This document shows positions 15,632 to 21,214 of a stretch of DNA of 21,214 bases, in pieces; the stretch's first letter is position 1; every line of letters begins with the position of its first letter. Below the pieces are notes generated by a model. It did no database searches. It was not told the origin of the DNA and saw only the letters and a program-made list of their open reading frames with translations. The stretch comes from RGIG5612 sp963591145 (lineage in GTDB: Bacteria > Bacillota > Clostridia > Lachnospirales > Lachnospiraceae). The position numbers were made by a program, and so were the translations under genes. The stretch spans positions 1 to 21,214 of the forward strand of contig CAVARE010000030.1 of assembly GCA_963591145.1 (NCBI GenBank). The letters are read 5' to 3'.

Positions 15632-16564
15632 ATGGATTTTGCATTAGCAGGAGTTACAATTCAGCAGATAATAGTATTTCTAAATGTGGCAGAATATGGC
15701 GGATTTGCTAAGGCAAGTGATTATCTGCATATGACGCAGTCGGCCGTAAGCAAGAGTATTGCTAAGCTGGAGAAGGAACTGGGTCTCGTACTTTTTACGC
15801 GTACAACAAGGGAAATTCATCTGACAGATGCAGGCAAGATTCTCTATCAGGACTGGAAGAAGCAGACAGACGCCATGCACAATAGTTATATAAAGGCGGC
15901 ATCACTGCAGCGGGAGGCAGATACGGAACTTAAGATCGGCCTGTTAAATACAGCACGTCCTGAACGATATTTCTGGAATTTTCAGGAGAGATTTAAGAAG
16001 ACTTATCCGGAGATTCAGCTTGAATTATCAACTGAGTATATGACTGATCTGGAGAAGGGACTTCAGATGGGCGAGTATGATGCGATTATGATTCCTGATT
16101 TTGAGCGCTATTCACTGGAGGAAATGGGACTTTCCTGGAAGTGGGCAGCATGCAATGATGCCAGGCTTGTTATGTCTCGCAGTCATCCGTTGGCTAAAAG
16201 GGCCGCTCTTACCATGGCTGATATATTATATGAGAATTTTATAGTCTTAGAGCATGGAGAAAAGCCAGGAATTCAGGGCTCCTATGAGCAGGATCTGTAT
16301 GAAAGATTTCGCCCATATCGCGTTAAGCCTAAGCTGGCTGCGCAGTATAAGAATGCATACAGCATACAGTATCTGTTCCATAATGACAACAATGTAGTGC
16401 TTTTTACTGATGATTTCTTCGATTTTCCAGATTATGCGGATATTGTGAAGATTCCAGTCAAGAATGAAAAAACAGGAATCATCTGTGCATGGAATGACAG
16501 CAATCAAAAACTTTCTCTACATAAGTTTATTGAAATGCTGAGACCAAATGTAAGCGGAGAATAG
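15632..16564 (+). CDS. LysR family transcriptional regulator
   Basis: A 310-residue protein of normal LysR length. An N-terminal winged helix-turn-helix (residues 9-68) has the family pattern IVFLNVAEYGGFAKASDYLHMTQSAVSKSIAKLEKELGLVLF with a TRTTREIHLTDAG wing. A linker helix follows, then a periplasmic-binding-protein-like effector domain from about residue 95. CAGGAGG precedes the ATG. It is divergent from an MFS gene and upstream of a PhlG-like hydrolase gene, so it is the likely activator or repressor of one or both. The effector is unknown and might be the hydrolase substrate. It ends at its own perfect-stem terminator. Confidence 0.95.
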   Translation: MDFALAGVTIQQIIVFLNVAEYGGFAKASDYLHMTQSAVSKSIAKLEKELGLVLFTRTTREIHLTDAGKILYQDWKKQTDAMHNSYIKAASLQREADTELKIGLLNTARPERYFWNFQERFKKTYPEIQLELSTEYMTDLEKGLQMGEYDAIMIPDFERYSLEEMGLSWKWAACNDARLVMSRSHPLAKRAALTMADILYENFIVLEHGEKPGIQGSYEQDLYERFRPYRVKPKLAAQYKNAYSIQYLFHNDNNVVLFTDDFFDFPDYADIVKIPVKNEKTGIICAWNDSNQKLSLHKFIEMLRPNVSGE

Positions 16565-16599
16565 CCATCAAGTCCAAATAGGAATAAATAATAAAACAG

Positions 16600-16630
16600 A
16601 ATTCCTGCAAGCCGTCTTGCAGGAATTTTT
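16600..16630 (+). terminator. Intrinsic terminator after the LysR gene
   Basis: aattcctgcaag (16600-16611) and its perfect complement (16616-16627) form a 12-bp stem with a CCGT loop, ending in a T run (16626-16630). It separates the LysR gene from the hydrolase gene, so the latter needs its own promoter. Confidence 0.93.
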
Positions 16631-16645
16631 ATGCAATTTTATAAT
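16617..16645 (+). promoter_or_regulatory. Promoter of the PhlG-like gene, overlapping the terminator
   Basis: TTGCAG (16617-16622) lies in the 3' arm of the LysR terminator; a 17-nt spacer leads to a perfect TATAAT (16640-16645). Transcription would begin near 16652 and give a leader of about 160 nt. That leader contains a 12-bp palindrome, tgctatatagca (16682-16693), and possible long-range pairs gacag/ctgtc (16676-16680, 16750-16754) and ctgag/ctcag. It has no clear riboswitch. Confidence 0.5.
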
Positions 16646-16811
16646 ATAAACGTTGCTAGAATGCATCATTTGAATGACAGCTGCTATATAGCATACGTGT
16701 TGCTGAGATGATGTATTCACTGAATGATATTTCATGATCGGACTCAGAACTGTCAGATTTATGATGTCATATTTGGTATTCAATAAATACAAATTATAAA
16801 GGAGAATGATT

Positions 16812-17630
16812 ATGGCAAACAAAGTTCCTGCATCAAATGCAGACCGTGAGAAGAGTTTTTATAAATATTATGCAGCAGATATATATGCCGGCGAACAGTC
16901 TAAGTATGACATGATTACTGATGAACCGCTGGACAATAAGCTGGCACTTCGTATTCAGGACAGAAATGATCTGTTCCTGCCAGGTGAGCTGCCAGGGGAG
17001 TTTGGTTGGTGGCAGTTAGAGGATGGAACAGCACTTATTGCTAATAAGACATTCTTCCCTAATGTGACTGGCGAGATGTTCGATTGGTGGTTCGCATGGC
17101 ATCCGATTGATCGTCTCCGCTATGCATGCTGGGATAATGAAGACCATTACGATGTATATCTGGATGATCCTGCTAAGGCATTGGATATGACCAAATCAAT
17201 GCGTGAGCGCCATTGGGGCAGTGTTCACAATATTTGGGAAGATATAGGAACAGGCAAGGCAGGAATGCTCAGAATTCATTTCGAGCGTCCATCGGTACTC
17301 GGATATGATGAGAGCAAGGTCGATACGGAAGCCTGCAACGCGCTGGTATGCGCCAATGTTCAGATCATCGGAGATGATAAACAACCAGATATACCTGTTG
17401 TTATGACACATTTCCTGCGTCCTGCAGAGGGAGGTTCACTGCTTCGTTCCAGATTCTGGTTCGGCTGGCAGATAATAGACGGCAAGGCAGTTAAATGTAT
17501 CCCTGACGGAGTTAAGATTCCTAAGGAGGGCCCATGGAACCTCCTTCACCATAATGTAAAGGAGTTCTCAAATCTTTCTAAAATCCTGCCTTCACTGTAT
17601 GCTGAAGAGAAAGATCACTGGGCAAAATAA
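16812..17630 (+). CDS. DAPG hydrolase PhlG / phloretin hydrolase family C-C hydrolase
   Basis: A 272-residue soluble protein of the PhlG-like family, zinc enzymes that cleave the carbon-carbon bond between an acyl group and a phloroglucinol-type ring. Known members are PhlG of Pseudomonas, acting on 2,4-diacetylphloroglucinol, and phloretin hydrolase of the gut Lachnospiraceae species Eubacterium ramulus. His112, Glu143, His247 and Glu251 are spaced 31 and 4 apart, as are the PhlG zinc ligands as I recall them (His129, Glu160, His270, Glu274). Other family-like stretches are WWFAWHPIDRLRYACW, RERHWGSVHNIWED and MTHFLR. The start at 16812 was preferred over the ATG at 16806 because AAAGGAG then lies 7 nt upstream rather than 1. 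It has no signal peptide. The upstream LysR and MFS genes suggest a polyphenol-use cassette; the actual substrate is unproven. Confidence 0.82.
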   Translation: MANKVPASNADREKSFYKYYAADIYAGEQSKYDMITDEPLDNKLALRIQDRNDLFLPGELPGEFGWWQLEDGTALIANKTFFPNVTGEMFDWWFAWHPIDRLRYACWDNEDHYDVYLDDPAKALDMTKSMRERHWGSVHNIWEDIGTGKAGMLRIHFERPSVLGYDESKVDTEACNALVCANVQIIGDDKQPDIPVVMTHFLRPAEGGSLLRSRFWFGWQIIDGKAVKCIPDGVKIPKEGPWNLLHHNVKEFSNLSKILPSLYAEEKDHWAK

Positions 17631-17673
17631 TAAGATGATTCTGCTTCGGGATATGAGGCAATAGAAAAAATAT

Positions 17674-17713
17674 AAAAAGGCTGTCGTGTAGGAAATACAT
17701 GACAGCCTTTTTT
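17674..17713. terminator. Bidirectional terminator between the hydrolase gene and mscL
   Basis: A stem of about 14-17 bp (17674-17690 with 17696-17712, one G-T pair) has a 5-nt loop, an A run on the left and a T run on the right. It can serve both the plus-strand hydrolase gene and the minus-strand mscL. Confidence 0.92.
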
Positions 17714-17731
17714 GAGAAAATTCAAATTAAG

Positions 17732-17770
17732 ATGTGCTGTGAACATTGGCGTTGCGCCGTTCTGGCACAT
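17732..17770 (-). repeat. Short copy of the hairpin element
   Basis: Read on the minus strand, this lies between the mscL stop and its terminator. The order is: outer stem atgtgc/gcacat, an asymmetric internal loop, inner stem ggcg/cgcc, and a 3-nt apical loop. Its left block (17753-17768) matches 14 of 16 positions of 3006-3021, and its right block (17734-17749) matches 13 of 16 positions of 3074-3089. It lacks about 49 nt of the apical arm of the 3000-3096 copy. Two outer base pairs differ from that copy but stay complementary. Confidence 0.6.
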
Positions 17771-17778
17771 GCTATACA

Positions 17779-18198
17779 TTATTTATCTAACTCAGATGTG
17801 CAGTGAGGGCATCTGGTAGCATCAATAGAGATCTCTTCCTGGCAGAACGGGCACTTCTTGGTCGTAGGTGCCGGAGCCTTTTCTTCCTTGTGGGTAAGCT
17901 TAGCCTGAGCATCTCTGAATTTATTTACAGCCTTTACGAATAAGAACAGCACAATGGCTATAAGGAAGAAATTAATAACAGCCATTATGAAGTTGCCATA
18001 AGTAAATACTGAGCCGTTGATTGTGACAGACAGAGATGAGAAATCCTGCTTGAATATAATTCCGATGATCGGTGAGATCAGGTCGCTTACAACTGAATCA
18101 ACGATAGCCTTAAATGCTGCGCCGATGACAACACCGACAGCCATATCAATAACATTTCCGCGATTAATGAATTCCTTGAATTCCTTTACAATTCCCAT
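17779..18198 (-). CDS. mscL: Large-conductance mechanosensitive channel with C-terminal zinc ribbon
   Basis: A 139-residue protein. Residues 1 to about 105 are MscL, the homopentameric pore that opens under membrane tension to release osmolytes: KEFKEFINRGNVIDMAVGVVIGAAFKAIVDSVVSDLISP for the N-terminal helix and TM1, and YGNFIMAVINFFLIAIVLFLFVKAVNK for TM2. After a charged linker (KLTHKEEKAPAPTTKK) comes a zinc ribbon, CPFCQEEISIDATRCPHC, with two CxxC pairs. This is an addition to the usual cytoplasmic helix bundle. The start was set at the ATG at 18198 because AAGGAGG lies 8 nt upstream; a longer reading from a TTG at 18219 would cover the ribosome binding site. A strong promoter lies at 18255-18283. 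Confidence 0.95.
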   Translation of the reverse strand: MGIVKEFKEFINRGNVIDMAVGVVIGAAFKAIVDSVVSDLISPIIGIIFKQDFSSLSVTINGSVFTYGNFIMAVINFFLIAIVLFLFVKAVNKFRDAQAKLTHKEEKAPAPTTKKCPFCQEEISIDATRCPHCTSELDK

Positions 18199-18254
18199 TT
18201 TGAAAACCTCCTTGCGCAATAATCGTAAAAGTAAATTTGCTAATAAACGCGTTA

Positions 18255-18283
18255 ATTATAATGTCTGCATAAGACAATTTCAA
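18255..18283 (-). promoter_or_regulatory. Promoter of mscL
   Basis: On the minus strand: TTGAAA (18278-18283), a 17-nt spacer and a perfect TATAAT (18255-18260). A small inverted repeat, tgtct/agaca, lies in the spacer and may be a regulator site. The rest of the gap to 18398 shows nothing clear. Confidence 0.7.
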
Positions 18284-18398
18284 GATTGTAATAGATGTCT
18301 GGAGTGCTGTTTGAAGTCTGTCTGAAGTACAGTGAAATATTTGCCGTGGCACCGTGTAAAATTCATATAAAAAGATAAAAGAATCTGCAGATGGAATT

Positions 18399-18710
18399 TT
18401 ATTCTGCAAGTTCTTTTACCAATTGAATGATCAGGTCGAGCTGTCGCATATTGAGTTTTTTGAGGTCTGTTATTAATTCGTTGAGCTTCCTCGGGTCGGA
18501 TATATCTGCTTGGAAAAATTCATCGGGAGATATCTCAAGATAATCGCATATGGCGAAGAAGTTTGCCATAGTCGGAAACGCCTTCCCATTTTCTATCGTA
18601 TTGATATAACTCGGATTCTGCCCGAGCGACAGGCTCATATCGCGCGCGGATATCCCTTTATTTATCCTGAGAGTAGAAAGCCTGTGCGCAAAATCATTCG
18701 CAGAGAACAT
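18399..18710 (-). CDS. XRE family helix-turn-helix regulator
   Basis: A 103-residue DNA-binding protein. Residues 7-65 form a Cro/C1-type HTH: FAHRLSTLRINKGISARDMSLSLGQNPSYINTIENGKAFPTMANFFAICDYLEISPDEFF, with the typical Gln31, the SYINTIENG recognition region and the PDEFF end. The C-terminal helix (about 70-103, leucine-rich) may dimerise. GGAGG lies 7 nt before the ATG on the minus strand. The gene diverges from the zinc-ribbon membrane protein gene at 18863 across a gap with an inverted repeat at 18771-18796, so it may control both directions. No strong terminator follows; transcription could run on toward mscL. Confidence 0.92.
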   Translation of the reverse strand: MFSANDFAHRLSTLRINKGISARDMSLSLGQNPSYINTIENGKAFPTMANFFAICDYLEISPDEFFQADISDPRKLNELITDLKKLNMRQLDLIIQLVKELAE

Positions 18711-18737
18711 ATTAACACCTCCAAATTAAGGATAGTA

Positions 18738-18766
18738 TATATGTTGGAATTGCACGAACATTGCAA
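18738..18766 (-). promoter_or_regulatory. Possible promoter of the XRE gene
   Basis: On the minus strand: TTGCAA (18761-18766), 17 nt, then CATATA (18738-18743). The -10 box is weak. On the plus strand, TTGTAA (18784-18789) and GATAAT (18805-18810) with a short 15-nt spacer may serve the gene at 18863. Confidence 0.3.
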
Positions 18767-18770
18767 ATAA

Positions 18771-18796
18771 TACGATAAATAAATTGTAATATCGTA
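18771..18796. repeat. Inverted repeat, candidate XRE operator
   Basis: tacgata (18771-18777) and tatcgta (18790-18796) are perfect 7-bp inverted repeats separated by 12 nt (centre to centre 19 nt). They lie in the AT-rich divergent gap between the XRE gene and the zinc-ribbon gene, beside both predicted promoters. Size and place fit an operator for the XRE regulator. Confidence 0.4.
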
Positions 18797-18862
18797 ATAA
18801 ATATGATAATTTTGTCTGAGGGTATATGTGTACGGACGATGATGAGAAAGCAAGGGTGAAAA

Positions 18863-19357
18863 ATGTCGCTGAAAGCATTGAAATGCCCGTCATGCGGGGC
18901 AGATATTTCATTAGATGATAACAGAGAATTCGGATTTTGCTCATATTGTGGAAGCAGGATTCAGATAGGAGAACAGATTAATGTTCATGTGACTCACGAA
19001 TTTAAAGACGGATCTCCGAATGTTAATGTCACTAACAATTATTATTATGATAATGGTAATGATGTGCCCGAAAATGTTGTGAAACCTCACGTTGTTATAG
19101 AGAAGCCAAAGGGAAAGAAGATGGGATGGGGAATTGTTCTTGCTTCGATTGGAATAATTGGCTTGTGCAGCAGCGGTGGAAAAGGCACAGCTTATATAGC
19201 AGTGTACTTGATAATGATAGCATTGGCGGCCTTTCTTCTGGTTTCCTATTCTCGTTCGATGCAAGTATACCGTGAAGCTATTAGGAATGCTTCAAAAAGC
19301 GGTGTCGTTTTTCAGGAATCAGAAAGTAAGACGAAAAAACGAAACAAAAGGCATTAA
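18863..19357 (+). CDS. Zinc-ribbon membrane protein of unknown function
   Basis: A 164-residue protein that I do not recognise as a named family. Residues 8-29 form a zinc ribbon with two CxxC pairs (Cys8, Cys11, Cys26, Cys29). A polar stretch follows (about 40-85), including an unusual Asn/Tyr-rich run, NVNVTNNYYYDNGN (54-67). Two hydrophobic helices come next (about 88-103 and 109-129), and then a basic, Lys/Arg-rich tail (KTKKRNKRH). The layout suggests a membrane protein with a cytoplasmic zinc ribbon. AAGGGTG precedes the ATG. It is divergent from the XRE gene, and the next gene (secreted peptidoglycan-binding protein) starts 58 nt later. A link to the zinc ribbon of MscL nearby is possible but unproven. 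Confidence 0.8.
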   Translation: MSLKALKCPSCGADISLDDNREFGFCSYCGSRIQIGEQINVHVTHEFKDGSPNVNVTNNYYYDNGNDVPENVVKPHVVIEKPKGKKMGWGIVLASIGIIGLCSSGGKGTAYIAVYLIMIALAAFLLVSYSRSMQVYREAIRNASKSGVVFQESESKTKKRNKRH

Positions 19358-19360
19358 CAT

Positions 19361-19394
19361 TGCTGAAAAATGGACTTAGCTAAGAAATTCAGCA
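19361..19394 (+). promoter_or_regulatory. Hairpin before the peptidoglycan-binding gene
   Basis: tgctgaa (19361-19367) pairs with ttcagca (19388-19394) and encloses a 10-bp palindrome, cttagctaag (19375-19384). It is followed by A, not T, so it is not a plus-strand terminator. It lies just upstream of the ribosome binding site at 19401-19407 and could affect translation or mRNA stability. Confidence 0.35.
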
Positions 19395-19415
19395 AAAAAG
19401 CAGGAGGAGAAGAAA

Positions 19416-20597
19416 GTGAAGGGAACTAAGAAATTATTGGTAGCGATGCTTACCTTGACTATGTGTTTAATGGCAACTGCGCCAGCTATTGCCGCGGTGC
19501 CACAGGGCTCACAGGGAGAGGAAGTTGTTAAACTGCAGGAAGCATTGGCTGCAGAGGGCTATGATATAACTGTTGATGGTGATTACGGTCCTGGTACAGA
19601 TACAGCAGTAGAAGAATTTCGCAAGAGCCATGGCTTAGAGGCTGAAGGCGGGGCTGACGATGCCATGCTGTCGATTCTGTATGCAAATGGAATTTTTAAA
19701 GAATATACAGAAATGCTTCAAAAGTATGAAAACAAGGAAGTCTCGAAGGAAGAACTGACTAATTGGCTGGAGGATAGCGGCATTTATGATGCATTCTTGA
19801 TTGCACAAGCGGGGCTTGAAGCTGTTACTTCAGATCAGGGTACTGCAGAGGTGGAAGTTGAGAAATTATCGGATTTTATTACAGATTCAGATTTAACCAA
19901 TGCCGCAAGTGATGGCAAGGGATATGTGTCATTTAACACCTTGGTCGAAAAGGCGCAGGAAAAACTTGGAAGGACAGTCGATGAATATATTGATAGTCTT
20001 GATGATACAGATAAACTGTCTGCGGCAAGTAATGCTATTAAAGCAGTGAACAACGGAAATGATGATGTTATCGCAGTTGTAGCCGATCTTATAAGTCCTT
20101 TCTTAAATGGAAATAAGATCGCGAACAGGGATGATGCAATCGAAAATGAGCTTAACCAGGACAATGATTTGAAAGAAAAAGTCGAACGTCTTTGTTTCGT
20201 GCTTGAAGCTGCAACAGCAGACGAAGAGATCACAACACAGCAGCCGTCCGATGAGAACCTGGCAGATGAAGAAACAGAGGAAAGTAATGATGCTCAAGAA
20301 GAGGATCGCAGCTGGGGCGATGTTTTAAAGGGCATTGTAGATTCTGCAGTTGATGCTGTTAAACCAAGTAATGGAGTGACTCTGGAGAACTTTAATAAGA
20401 TCGACGGCTCAATGACGTATGAAGATGTCTGTGCTTTATTTGGAGAAGAAGGAGAACTTCTTAGTGAAGTCGATATAGGCATAGCAGGATATGAGACACA
20501 GCTGTATGCGTGGTATGATTGGACCGGCATTTATAACTGCACAATCACGTTCCAAGGTGGATATGAGGTTTCAAAATCACAAATTGGATTAGAGTAA
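19416..20597 (+). CDS. Secreted peptidoglycan-binding and DUF3862-like protein
   Basis: A 393-residue exported protein. A signal peptide (residues 1-26, KK then a hydrophobic core, probable cleavage after AIA) is followed by a peptidoglycan-binding type 1 domain (about 28-90: GSQGEEVVKLQEALAAEGYDITVDGDYGPGTDTAVEEFRKSHGL). A long acidic middle section (about 95-310, partly helical, ending in a Glu/Asp-rich linker) follows. A C-terminal domain (about 320-393: YEDVCALFGEEGELLSE, then YAWYDWTGIYNCTITFQGG and SKSQIGL) resembles DUF3862/BLIP-like modules. The start is GTG with AGGAGGA 6-7 nt upstream. No catalytic domain is seen, so a binding or sensing role at the cell wall is likely. The middle region matches nothing I know. 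Confidence 0.85.
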   Translation: MKGTKKLLVAMLTLTMCLMATAPAIAAVPQGSQGEEVVKLQEALAAEGYDITVDGDYGPGTDTAVEEFRKSHGLEAEGGADDAMLSILYANGIFKEYTEMLQKYENKEVSKEELTNWLEDSGIYDAFLIAQAGLEAVTSDQGTAEVEVEKLSDFITDSDLTNAASDGKGYVSFNTLVEKAQEKLGRTVDEYIDSLDDTDKLSAASNAIKAVNNGNDDVIAVVADLISPFLNGNKIANRDDAIENELNQDNDLKEKVERLCFVLEAATADEEITTQQPSDENLADEETEESNDAQEEDRSWGDVLKGIVDSAVDAVKPSNGVTLENFNKIDGSMTYEDVCALFGEEGELLSEVDIGIAGYETQLYAWYDWTGIYNCTITFQGGYEVSKSQIGLE

Positions 20598-20698
20598 GTC
20601 AGTGTATTCTGAAAAGTAGTATGAAATAATCGAAACAGACGAGAAGGCCGTCGAACTGAAGCCCCTGGAATGATCTTACACTATTAGGAAAATAAAAT

Positions 20699-20776
20699 GA
20701 CTTCCAAACAGATATGTTAAGCAAAGTGAGAAGTTTTTAGCTTTTCGTGCGATGGCTTGTTTGGAAGTCGTTTTTT
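20699..20776 (+). terminator. Long hairpin with T run after the peptidoglycan-binding gene
   Basis: gacttccaaaca (20699-20710) and tgtttggaagtc (20758-20769) are perfect 12-bp inverted repeats separated by 47 nt. They are followed by a run of six T. It acts plausibly as an intrinsic terminator, but the long interior is unusual and could mean a small terminal-repeat element or the 3' end of a small RNA. The rest of the gap (20598-20698) holds only a short gacg/cgtc hairpin near 20640-20655. Confidence 0.55.
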
Positions 20777-20799
20777 GTCAGATCTCGGGGATCATATAG

Positions 20800-21214
20800 G
20801 AAGATAATATTAATCTTGGAACATTAACTACCGGAGCTGTTAGGAGTGCAAATAGAATTTACAACGAAGTCAGGTTCCATTCTCCTAAGGGAGGACATGG
20901 GTTTGCAGCTGAACAGGCAAATACTCTGTATGACAATATTAAAGGAATTTTCAATGGACAGAAATCGAAAGTTATAGGTGACAATAATAAGTATAATGGA
21001 GCTGACCGGTTACTTACATTAATGGATGGCACTCCATATCAAATACAAACCAAATATCACAAGACAGCCAAAGCCAGCATTGATGCTTGCTTTGACAGCG
21101 AAGGAAAATTTAGATATCTTGACAAAGGATTACCTATGAAAATAGAGGTTCCTTCCGATCAGTATGATGATGCTGTTTGTTACATGAAGGAACATATTGA
21201 AAATGGCGATATAC
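20800..21214 (+). CDS. Conserved-looking protein fragment without a normal start codon, runs off the window
   Basis: An open frame of 138 codons with good coding character reaches the right edge without a stop. An in-frame TAG lies just upstream (20797-20799). The first in-frame ATG is far inside at 21022-21024. A possible ATT start (20809) has AGGAAG 5 nt upstream. Residues such as GGHGFAAEQAN, GADR, IQTKY, CFDSEGKFRYL and KIEVPSDQYDDAV look strongly conserved, and I believe similar hypothetical proteins exist in other bacteria, but I know no function for them. It may use a rare ATT start, or it may have lost its 5' end upstream, where the terminator-like hairpin sits. No membrane or signal segment is visible in this part. 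Confidence 0.6.

Noticed and set aside
16806..16811. Upstream ATG for the PhlG-like gene
   Set aside because: It lies only 1 nt after the ribosome binding site; the ATG at 16812 has a normal 7-nt spacing.
18199..18219. Seven-codon N-terminal extension of MscL from a TTG
   Set aside because: It would make the AAGGAGG ribosome binding site part of the coding sequence. The ATG at 18198 gives a standard MscL N-terminus.
19361..19394. Terminator between the zinc-ribbon gene and the peptidoglycan-binding gene
   Set aside because: The hairpin is followed by A, not T, on the transcribed strand, so it is unlikely to terminate plus-strand transcription.
1..21214. CRISPR arrays, tRNA or rRNA genes, insertion sequences, integrases, defence systems
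   Set aside because: I looked for regular direct repeats, cloverleaf-like sequences, transposase or recombinase motifs and known defence proteins and saw none.

Overview
The window looks like chromosomal DNA of an anaerobic gut or rumen member of the Bacillota, most likely a Lachnospiraceae-type clostridium. This is inferred from strong AGGAGG-type ribosome binding sites, U-rich intrinsic terminators, moderate GC, RNase Y, an MscL protein, a Fe-S aldo/keto reductase and a C-C hydrolase of the PhlG/phloretin hydrolase family. No tRNA, rRNA, CRISPR array, insertion sequence or phage gene was seen. Every gap between genes is shorter than 300 bases.

Layout. The left edge (3-77) holds the last codons of a hexapeptide-repeat acetyltransferase, which converges on a minus-strand MFS transporter (214-1410). 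Homoserine dehydrogenase (hom) follows at 1673-2965. After a highly structured intergenic element (3000-3096) comes a tight plus-strand run: MATE exporter, Fe-S aldo/keto reductase, a HAD-thiamine pyrophosphokinase fusion, a RluF-type pseudouridine synthase and ligA. The gaps in this run are 11, 17, 2 and 1 nt. metA follows 35 nt after ligA. Hom makes homoserine and MetA acylates it, so both steps into methionine synthesis lie in the window although the genes are apart. guaB (IMP dehydrogenase) has its own promoter and a folded leader. rny (RNase Y) has its own promoter with an operator-like inverted repeat.

The second half is more accessory. A minus-strand MFS transporter (14149-15396) diverges from a LysR regulator (15632-16564), which is followed by a PhlG/phloretin-hydrolase-like metalloenzyme (16812-17630). 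Together they look like a regulated cassette for taking up and cleaving an acylated phenolic compound such as a plant polyphenol. Next come minus-strand mscL with a C-terminal zinc ribbon, a minus-strand XRE regulator, a divergent zinc-ribbon membrane protein and a secreted peptidoglycan-binding/DUF3862-like protein. The right edge holds a conserved-looking reading frame (20800-21214) that lacks a normal start codon and runs off the window.

Most notable observations: (1) a repeated palindromic element with a conserved asymmetric internal loop, found at 3000-3096 and, shortened and on the other strand, at 17732-17770, with a possible remnant at 174-189; (2) the PhlG-like/LysR/MFS cassette, in which the four expected zinc ligands fall at the expected spacing; (3) the HAD-thiamine pyrophosphokinase fusion; (4) an IMP dehydrogenase of the Tritrichomonas foetus type with matching residue numbers; (5) the structured guaB leader; (6) the start-less terminal reading frame. 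All comparisons with known families were made from memory; no search was run.
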